A stretch of DNA of 17,890 bases from Muribaculaceae bacterium (GTDB lineage Bacteria; Bacteroidota; Bacteroidia; Bacteroidales; Muribaculaceae), in assembly GCA_009775365.1 (NCBI GenBank), contig VSPM01000054.1, positions 1-17,890 of the forward strand. The letters are read 5' to 3'. A program made the translations under genes and the position numbers. Below, one piece after another: positions 1 through 4,717 of the stretch. How positions within the stretch are numbered: position 1 is the first letter of the stretch; every line of letters starts with the position of its first letter. The notes under the pieces are model-generated. The model did no database searches and had not been told where the DNA came from. It saw only the letters and a program-made list of their open reading frames with translations.

Positions 1-135
1 CCTGACGGTTCATGTTGTTGTAGCCGCCCTGACGGTTCATGTTGTTGTAGCCGCCCTGACGGTTCATGTTGTTGTAGACGCCCTGGCGGTTCATGTTGTT
101 GTAGCCGCCCTGACGGTTCATGTTGTTGTAGCCGC
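1..135 (-). repeat. 27-nt tandem repeat, five copies to the window edge, coding GGYNNMNRQ
   Basis: Five contiguous 27-nt units occupy 1-27, 28-54, 55-81, 82-108 and 109-135. They differ at single bases only: 55-81 carries a G-to-V change in the peptide, and 82-108 a synonymous CGT/CGC change. The unit length is a multiple of three, so copy-number change keeps the frame. A sixth degenerate unit lies at 136-155. The array probably continues beyond the left edge. Confidence 0.95.
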
Positions 136-574
136 CCTGGCGGTTGTTATAACCGTTCTGGCGCGGCTGATAGCCGTTCTGGCGTGGCTGATAGCCATTC
201 TGGCGTGGCTGATAGCCGCCCTCAGCCGTGGGCTGATAAGTTGAGTCCGCTGCCTGCTCAGTCTTCTCGCCTTCTGCATCGGTCGACGGAGTGTGCTGCT
301 GATACCCCTGCTGGTGATAACCGGCGCGGTCATAATGATTGTTGTAGTTGTTGCCACGGTTGTAGCCGCCCTGTCTCTGCTGATATCCGTAAGGTCTCTG
401 CTGATACCCCTGCTGGCGGTCGCCATAGGCACGGGTCTGGGGGCGGTCGCCGGGCTGGCGGTCGTCATTAGGATAGTTCACCTTTTCATAACGGTTTTCA
501 GTTTCCCCGACTTCGGAAGCCCCTGCTGACGGAGCGCCGATTCTCGGACGTTTTGGTTTCTTTTCTGCTTCCAT
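1..574 (-). CDS. Gly/Tyr/Asn/Gln/Arg-rich repeat protein, N-terminal part; probable disordered arm of an rRNA pseudouridine synthase (partial)
   Basis: The reading frame opens with ATG at 572-574 and stays open through the left edge of the window, so only the first 191 codons are visible. The protein starts MEAEKKPKRPRIG, continues with a stretch rich in D, R, Q and Y, and then runs into three GYQPRQN units and at least five GGYNNMNRQ units. It is very polar, lacks a signal peptide and is positively charged, as expected of a disordered RNA-binding arm. From memory of the family, Bacteroidota RluB-type large-subunit pseudouridine synthases carry such long arms ahead of the S4 and catalytic domains, and openings of the RPRIG...YEKVNY kind are familiar there. 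No catalytic domain lies in the window, so the product is an inference; another RNA-binding protein is possible. The frame itself is well supported by codon-phased repeats and a promoter at 753-783. Confidence 0.72.
   Translation of the reverse strand, partial: MEAEKKPKRPRIGAPSAGASEVGETENRYEKVNYPNDDRQPGDRPQTRAYGDRQQGYQQRPYGYQQRQGGYNRGNNYNNHYDRAGYHQQGYQQHTPSTDAEGEKTEQAADSTYQPTAEGGYQPRQNGYQPRQNGYQPRQNGYNNRQGGYNNMNRQGGYNNMNRQGVYNNMNRQGGYNNMNRQGGYNNMNRQ
156..218 (-). repeat. 21-nt tandem repeat, three copies, coding GYQPRQN
   Basis: Units lie at 156-176, 177-197 and 198-218 and differ at only one or two bases each. This second in-frame array in the same gene sits directly before the 27-nt array, so the arm grew from two different short peptide units. 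Confidence 0.92.
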
Positions 575-716
575 TATTACAAAATTTTAATCGGACGACA
601 CTGCCCTCACGGCAGGCGGCCGGTTGAAAGGGTTATTGTATATGAGTTTTTTTTGGCTTTATATTCTATTGTTTAAATCTGTCTGTCAATAAATTAAAAT
701 TCACGACATCAATTAT

Positions 717-748
717 TCGAGACTATCCCAGCCAGGAGCAAGTCTCGA
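717..748 (-). promoter_or_regulatory. Hairpin at the predicted 5' end of the repeat-protein mRNA
   Basis: 717-724 and 741-748 are perfect 8-bp inverted repeats with a 16-nt loop. The transcription start predicted from the promoter at 753-783 falls at about 746-748, so the mRNA would begin with this stem-loop. A 5'-terminal stem is a known way to protect transcripts from 5'-dependent decay. The role here is inferred. Confidence 0.45.
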
Positions 749-752
749 CGCG

Positions 753-783
753 CAAAATTAATAAAAAAATTGCATAACACCAA
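753..783 (-). promoter_or_regulatory. Bacteroidota-type promoter for the repeat-protein gene
   Basis: Read on the - strand, TTG (781-783), a 20-nt spacer and TAATTTTG (753-760) match the Bacteroidota housekeeping sigma consensus (TTTG, 19-21 nt, TAnnTTTG). It lies downstream of the adk terminator, so the repeat-protein gene has its own transcript with a leader of about 170 nt. Confidence 0.75.
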
Positions 784-826
784 CGCTTTTATAGCGAAAC
801 GTGTAAAAAGATTTTTATTTGCGCAA

Positions 827-861
827 CAAAGGGATGAAGCGCCGGGCGCGTCATCCCTTTG
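827..861 (-). terminator. Hairpin terminator after adk
   Basis: An 11-bp perfect stem (827-837 with 851-861), then an A/G mismatch and a GCGC/GCGC inner stem around a CGG loop. It starts 66 nt after the adk stop. The following U-tract is delayed and interrupted (several Ts about 10-25 nt on), so it may act as a terminator or as a 3'-end stabiliser. The stem is nearly symmetric, but no gene on the + strand needs it. Confidence 0.65.
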
Positions 862-927
862 TCTGATGCTGTCTTCATTTTGCATTCGTTTCCACAATCG
901 TTGGAGCGAAGCATGCGGGAATGTCCA

Positions 928-1518
928 TCATTTGCGCTTCGCGCCTGTCATTTTCTCAAGGCCGGAGGCTATGATTTCGAAAATCTCATCCACCTTTCCC
1001 GACCCGTTGACGGGCATATACTTCCCCTCGTTGTGGTAGTAGTCGCGAAGCGGCGAGGTCTGCTTGTGATACACTTCGAGCCTCTTGCGGATGGTGTCAA
1101 TATTGTCGTCGGCACGGCCGGTCTGCTTTCCCCTGTTGAGCATTCTGTCCACAAGTTCCTCCTCCGGCACTTCAAGTCCCACCACTGCGTGAAGGTCAGT
1201 GCCTCTTTTCTGAAGAAGACCTTTCAGGGCCTCCGCCTGTGGGATAGTTCTCGGGAAACCGTCGAAAATCACTCCCGACTTCCCTTTTGCCTCCTTTTCA
1301 AGCACATCGTCAAGTATGCTTATCATAAGGTCGTCGGGAATAAGCTGGCCCTCGTCAATATAGCCTTGCGCTATTTTGCCGAGTTCTGTCCGGCGTTTGA
1401 TATGGTCGCGGAGAACTTCTCCTGTAGAAATGTGATGCAGTCCATACTGCTCAATTAATTTTTCGCTCTGGGTGCCTTTGCCGCTGCCGGGAGCTCCGAA
1501 AAGAACAATATTCAACAT
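928..1518 (-). CDS. adk: Adenylate kinase
   Basis: Cytosolic enzyme that interconverts ATP + AMP and 2 ADP, balancing the adenylate pool. At 196 aa it is the short form. The P-loop GAPGSGKGT is at residues 8-16, the AMP-binding region follows (STGEVLRDHI at 31-40), and DGFPRT is at 86-91. The lid is reduced to the short RGKQTGRADDN segment (129-139), with no zinc-finger lid insertion. The start at MLNIVLFG places the P-loop at the usual distance from the N-terminus. It lies 26 nt downstream of hpt with no promoter or terminator between them, so it is probably co-transcribed with hpt. HPRT products feed the purine pool that adenylate kinase balances, a sensible pairing. The family assignment is firm. 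Confidence 0.98.
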   Translation of the reverse strand: MLNIVLFGAPGSGKGTQSEKLIEQYGLHHISTGEVLRDHIKRRTELGKIAQGYIDEGQLIPDDLMISILDDVLEKEAKGKSGVIFDGFPRTIPQAEALKGLLQKRGTDLHAVVGLEVPEEELVDRMLNRGKQTGRADDNIDTIRKRLEVYHKQTSPLRDYYHNEGKYMPVNGSGKVDEIFEIIASGLEKMTGAKRK

Positions 1519-1544
1519 AAGATTTAAGATTTAACAGTGTTATT

Positions 1545-2087
1545 TCACTCCTCTATGGCATAAATATCTTTTAGATTGCGCACTTTGCCGTCGAGGTCGA
1601 GGCCGTAGCCTATGATAAATTTCGGAGGTATGGTGAATGCCACATAATCGGGTTTGAACCCTGTCTTTGAACTTTCGGGCTTGTGAAGAAGTGTGACAAA
1701 CCTTATAGAATTAGGATTGCGCTTCTTGAGGTCGGCAATCATCTGAACTGCCGTGAGACCCGTGTCGACAATATCTTCAACAATCACTACGTCGCGCCCG
1801 TCGATGTCTTCAGTAAGCCCCACAAGCTGCTTCACATCGCCTGTAGAGCTTAGACCGTCATAACTCTTATATCTTACAAATGAAACTGTGGCATCGTTCA
1901 GCCCGGCCTCTCTCACGAGGTCGGCCGCAAATATGAATGCACCGTTGAGCACACAAAGAAACACCGGCTTCTTCCCTTCAAGGTCACGGCGAAGCTCTGA
2001 AGCCACGCGTTTTACCTGCTCCTGAATCTCTTCTCTTCTAAGATACGGCACAAAGGAAAGGCCGTCTACTATGACTTTATCTTCCAT
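1545..2087 (-). CDS. hpt: Hypoxanthine phosphoribosyltransferase
   Basis: Cytosolic purine-salvage enzyme that transfers phosphoribosyl from PRPP to hypoxanthine or guanine. The protein is 180 aa from the chosen start. It shows the PRPP-binding motif VVIVEDIVDTGLT at residues 100-112, the flexible loop with SYDGLSSTG (75-83) and the base-binding C-terminal region around KPDYVAFTIP (145-154). A longer frame reaches ATG at 2129, but I chose 2085-2087: the promoter TAACTTTG box lies at 2093-2100, which places the longer N-terminus upstream of the transcript start, and 180 aa matches the family size. With this promoter the mRNA would begin at or within a base of the A of ATG. adk follows 26 nt later. 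The upstream gene ends in a hairpin that overlaps this promoter. Confidence 0.96.
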   Translation of the reverse strand: MEDKVIVDGLSFVPYLRREEIQEQVKRVASELRRDLEGKKPVFLCVLNGAFIFAADLVREAGLNDATVSFVRYKSYDGLSSTGDVKQLVGLTEDIDGRDVVIVEDIVDTGLTAVQMIADLKKRNPNSIRFVTLLHKPESSKTGFKPDYVAFTIPPKFIIGYGLDLDGKVRNLKDIYAIEE

Positions 2088-2092
2088 GACAA

Positions 2093-2123
2093 CAAAGTTA
2101 ATAAATAGCCCCGGATTATGCAA
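2093..2123 (-). promoter_or_regulatory. Promoter of hpt-adk, predicting a leaderless mRNA
   Basis: TTG (2121-2123), exactly 20 nt, then TAACTTTG (2093-2100) on the - strand. The usual start point, 5-7 nt past the box, is 2086-2088, and the hpt ATG begins at 2087. The -33 element lies in the loop of the terminator hairpin 2109-2138. Confidence 0.75.
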
Positions 2124-2138
2124 TAGCACTATCCGGGG
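2109..2138 (-). terminator. Terminator of the secreted-protein gene, overlapping the hpt promoter
   Basis: CCCCGGAT (2109-2116) pairs with ATCCGGGG (2131-2138), with a possible extra G-U pair (2108/2139) and a 14-nt loop. It begins 26 nt past the stop at 2164. The transcript then reads CUAUUUAUUAAC, a moderately U-rich tail that is itself part of the hpt promoter. Confidence 0.65.
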
Positions 2139-2163
2139 TCGAAAGGAATAAATATGAAAATTT

Positions 2164-3300
2164 TTAACGTTTCAATATTTTTTTGCCACCTATTATATAC
2201 AATCCCGCGGGAAGGGAGTTTATCTGTTCCGGGGTTGCATTTTTGTGAAGCAGTATGCCGGTGGCTGAATAAACGTCGGAGCTTTCGTCGGAGTCTACAC
2301 CCACGCTTTCCACGGCGGTATGATATTTGTAATATAGATCAAACTCTTCAGTGCTCATGATCTTGACCTCCGATGGGGCGTCAGGCGTCACTTTGAGATA
2401 AGCTGTATTGGCAGGGATGGTCTCGATGTCGGCCGTGATGAAACCGAACGAGCCATCGGCACAGCGTCCGGGCACCCTCATGGTCTTGGGGTCATAGGTA
2501 GTGAAGTTCTCATGGCCACCTTTGTCGCAATTGAAATATGTGCCAGACAAGCAGTTGTCGCTCATTGATATTCCCGAGCCTCCCACATACAAGCGATTGT
2601 CTGAAGGATTAACGCCTGCGCATTTCACAATCACGGGGGTTGATTCAGCCACAGTGCCGTCAACCTCTTTAAGCTCGGCAGCCCCGAGGAAGGTGCGGTT
2701 CACATAGTAGAATTTCACTCCGTCGGAATAAGCGGAATATGGGAAAGAAGTATAAAGCGACGCATAGAGGGCGCCGTTGGCATCCACTGTTGACTGCACG
2801 CCAAAAAAGTTTTCGCCATCAGAAGTGATCGGCTTGATATACCATTTCTGATAATCACCTGTGGTGGCAGTCGACATGCCGCCGAGATCGCGGTTCCCTA
2901 CGGTTCCATCACCGAGATAACGTGTGGCGCCGTTGTATGTGCCGTAAGCTTTATATAGAGTCTGTCCGTTGGCGGAACCTACTTCTCGCAAACGCAGATA
3001 ATGGTCGATTATTTCATAAATGCCGGTCCCCTGGGCGGTTATGTCATATTCGCCCGACACGGGTTTCACATATAGCACAGAAGCCGCGTCGCCACTTACG
3101 ACGTCGAAATTCTTCTGAAGTTTTATAGCCTGAAGGTCGGCAGATGTAGAGCCAAGGTCTATTCTTCCGCGATAGTCAATCACCGACACCCATCGCTCAG
3201 TCTTGTAGTTCTCTACACGATAATATCCTTCGCCGTTCAAATCAGCCATTGCGGGCATGGCAGCTGCCATGGCAAGAGAGAGAATTAGAATATGTTTCAT
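2164..3300 (-). CDS. Secreted beta-rich protein with a type IX-like C-terminal sorting tail; function unknown
   Basis: I do not recognise a specific family. The 378-aa protein has a Sec signal peptide (MKHILILSLAMAAAMPAMA, cleavage after residue 19) with no lipobox cysteine, so it should be free after export. The body is rich in Y, G, T and S. Residues 26-40 (YYRVENYKTERWVSV) and 295-304 (IPANTAYLKV) recall beta-trefoil or lectin-like surface proteins of Bacteroidales; that is only a resemblance. Residues 341-378 read as a variable linker, then VYSATGILL, an NSLPAGLYII turn and KKILKR. This layout fits the C-terminal signal of type IX-secreted proteins (conserved G, LPAGLY, basic end). If so, it crosses the outer membrane through a type IX system. 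Hairpins bound the gene on both sides (2109-2138 and 3380-3426), so it is probably monocistronic. I found no convincing promoter at 3301-3380. Confidence 0.85.
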   Translation of the reverse strand: MKHILILSLAMAAAMPAMADLNGEGYYRVENYKTERWVSVIDYRGRIDLGSTSADLQAIKLQKNFDVVSGDAASVLYVKPVSGEYDITAQGTGIYEIIDHYLRLREVGSANGQTLYKAYGTYNGATRYLGDGTVGNRDLGGMSTATTGDYQKWYIKPITSDGENFFGVQSTVDANGALYASLYTSFPYSAYSDGVKFYYVNRTFLGAAELKEVDGTVAESTPVIVKCAGVNPSDNRLYVGGSGISMSDNCLSGTYFNCDKGGHENFTTYDPKTMRVPGRCADGSFGFITADIETIPANTAYLKVTPDAPSEVKIMSTEEFDLYYKYHTAVESVGVDSDESSDVYSATGILLHKNATPEQINSLPAGLYIIGGKKILKR

Positions 3301-3379
3301 TATTTTGCAGTGTGCGGCAGCGCAGTATGCGCATGCCTGACTATGTTAAATATCAACAATAAAGTGAGAATAAAAAATT

Positions 3380-3426
3380 ACCCTAAAGATGGGAAACGCC
3401 ACCGGGCGCTTACCCGTCTTTAGGGT
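3380..3426 (-). terminator. Terminator of the OmpA-family gene
   Basis: A 14-bp stem (3380-3393 with 3413-3426) contains a single G-U pair and has a short GC inner stem (CGCC/GGCG) in the loop. It begins 43 nt past the stop at 3469. On the - strand it is followed by AATTTTTTA, a clear U-tract. Confidence 0.88.
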
Positions 3427-3468
3427 TTATAACGCATTTTTCACGCGAAATATTTCACCGTGAAAATA

Positions 3469-4623
3469 TTATTTTGCAGGCTCTGCGATACAGATAGCCA
3501 CGCGGTTCTGTACAGGATCTGCATAAGGCTGTGCCTCAGCTTCGCCCATGCTCTTCACTGTCATGCGTGATGCGGAGATGCCGTAGTTGTTGCGAAGTGC
3601 TGTTGCAACGGCCTCTGCACGCTTAGCGGCAATACGGAGGTTGAGCTGGAGTGAACCTGTGCCCTTGTCGGCGTAACCTGTGATTGTCACATGAGCATCG
3701 GGATGCTCCTGGAGGTAGTCGGCGATAGCAGCCACCTTGGTCATCTCGCTTGAAGAGACAACTGTCTTGTTGATTTTGAAGAAAACGTCGCGGCGCATAG
3801 CCTCAACCTCCTTCTTGGCGGGAGTCTCCACGGGAGCGGGCACCTCTACAACCTTCTCGATGATTCTCTCGATAACCTGGGGCTCCTGAACCGGAGTCTC
3901 GATTACGCGGGTAACAGTCTCAGACTTGGGACCGAAAGCATACTTCACGCCTACGAGGCCGTTGAAATACCAGTCGGTGTTTGAACCTCTCTTAGAGTTG
4001 TAGTTGTCGCTCAAAGTGTTGGCCATGAGTTCGAGTCCTACCTGAAGACGGTCGGTTACGTTGAAGTTAACGTCCACGCCGAATTGGCCGAGGAAACGAG
4101 CCTTTGTGCCGTCCCATGCGTTTTCGAGCATCATGTAGTCAGCGCCCATGCCGTTGTCTGTGCGGAATGCGCTGTTGATCTTGTTGGCCTCATCGTTGCT
4201 GAAACCGATGTTCAAACCGATACCGGCAATGAGGTTAACCTCTACAAGACGGTTGGGGTTGAAGCCGCCGATAAGGTTGGTCATGTCAACAACTGCGTCT
4301 ACAGTAGGAGCAACATAGTTCCATTTCCATCTGTAGCCTTTGTAGATGTTGTCGAAGGGGATGTTGCTCACACCCTTGCTCTGCCATGCGTTAACCGCGA
4401 AGCGAGCACCGATATAGGGGTTGAACTTGTAGCCTACGGCAAGCTGAGCATTAGGGCTGAGCAATTTGCCGAACGCGCCCTCACCGAGGGTCTCCTGAAG
4501 GCCAAACTGAGCCTGTCCGTACCAGTGGGGTTGGAATACATATTCCGTGACTGTTTCCTGAGCGTTGGCACACACACCACCGAGCAGAAGAGATGCAGTC
4601 AGAAGAATCTTATTTAATTTCAT
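3469..4623 (-). CDS. OmpA-family outer-membrane protein
   Basis: A 384-aa outer-membrane protein tethering the membrane to peptidoglycan. It has a signal peptide cleaved after ANA21. Residues 22-232 alternate in the way of an eight-stranded OmpA barrel, with short turns such as GYKFNPYIGARF (64-75) and a final barrel strand around VGVKYAF (224-230). A P/E/V-rich linker (236-275) follows, then an OmpA C-terminal domain (about 278-381). The domain keeps D319 in ITGYADKGTG and the arginine pair of NLRIAAKRAEAV (R330, R335), the positions that bind diaminopimelate in this family. The loop before R335 is one residue longer than in classic HTDxxG proteins, as in other Bacteroidales members. The gene lies 94 nt downstream of the coiled-coil lipoprotein gene, separated from it by a terminator-like hairpin. 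I see no TAnnTTTG box in the gap, so it may rely on read-through or a different promoter type. Confidence 0.95.
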   Translation of the reverse strand: MKLNKILLTASLLLGGVCANAQETVTEYVFQPHWYGQAQFGLQETLGEGAFGKLLSPNAQLAVGYKFNPYIGARFAVNAWQSKGVSNIPFDNIYKGYRWKWNYVAPTVDAVVDMTNLIGGFNPNRLVEVNLIAGIGLNIGFSNDEANKINSAFRTDNGMGADYMMLENAWDGTKARFLGQFGVDVNFNVTDRLQVGLELMANTLSDNYNSKRGSNTDWYFNGLVGVKYAFGPKSETVTRVIETPVQEPQVIERIIEKVVEVPAPVETPAKKEVEAMRRDVFFKINKTVVSSSEMTKVAAIADYLQEHPDAHVTITGYADKGTGSLQLNLRIAAKRAEAVATALRNNYGISASRMTVKSMGEAEAQPYADPVQNRVAICIAEPAK

Positions 4624-4665
4624 TGTTTGAATTCTTTTTGGGTTCTGTAATTCTAATGAAAAAGG

Positions 4666-4705
4666 GAATGTCCGGATTCATCCGTCCGGAAGAGCCCGGA
4701 CATTC
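4666..4705 (-). terminator. Terminator or attenuator between the lipoprotein gene and the OmpA gene
   Basis: GAATGTCCGG (4666-4675) pairs perfectly with CCGGACATTC (4696-4705), 12 nt after the lipoprotein stop. On the - strand the stem is followed by CCTTTTTCATT. Two copies of the self-complementary TCCGGA (4671-4676 and 4685-4690) allow a competing smaller hairpin, so partial read-through to the OmpA gene is conceivable. Confidence 0.82.
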
Positions 4706-4717
4706 TCATTTTCTCAA

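Larger units (their letters stand above)
575..927. other. Intergenic region between adk and the repeat-protein gene
   Basis: This 353-nt gap holds no credible gene. From right to left on the - strand it carries the hairpin that should end the hpt-adk transcript (827-861), a promoter (753-783), a hairpin at the predicted 5' end of the new transcript (717-748), and a leader of about 170 nt. A small 5-bp hairpin (601-605 with 611-615) lies shortly before the start codon. Confidence 0.7.

Noticed and set aside
1..135. Regular 27-nt repeats as a CRISPR array
   Set aside because: Units are contiguous with no spacers, keep a codon frame and translate to GGYNNMNRQ inside a long open gene.
118..471. 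Open frames of 95-116 codons on both strands in the repeat gene
   Set aside because: They are other-frame readings of the repeats and lack a promoter or known domain; the frame starting at 574 gives the coherent GYQPRQN/GGYNNMNRQ protein.
859..1458. 199-codon + strand frame opposite adk
   Set aside because: It lies antisense to an intact adenylate kinase and shows no domain.
2088..2129. Longer hpt N-terminus from ATG 2129
   Set aside because: It would begin upstream of the promoter and exceed the family length by 14 residues.
3354..3361. Possible promoter (TATTGTTG on the - strand) for the secreted-protein gene
   Set aside because: It mismatches the consensus and no TTG lies at the right distance.
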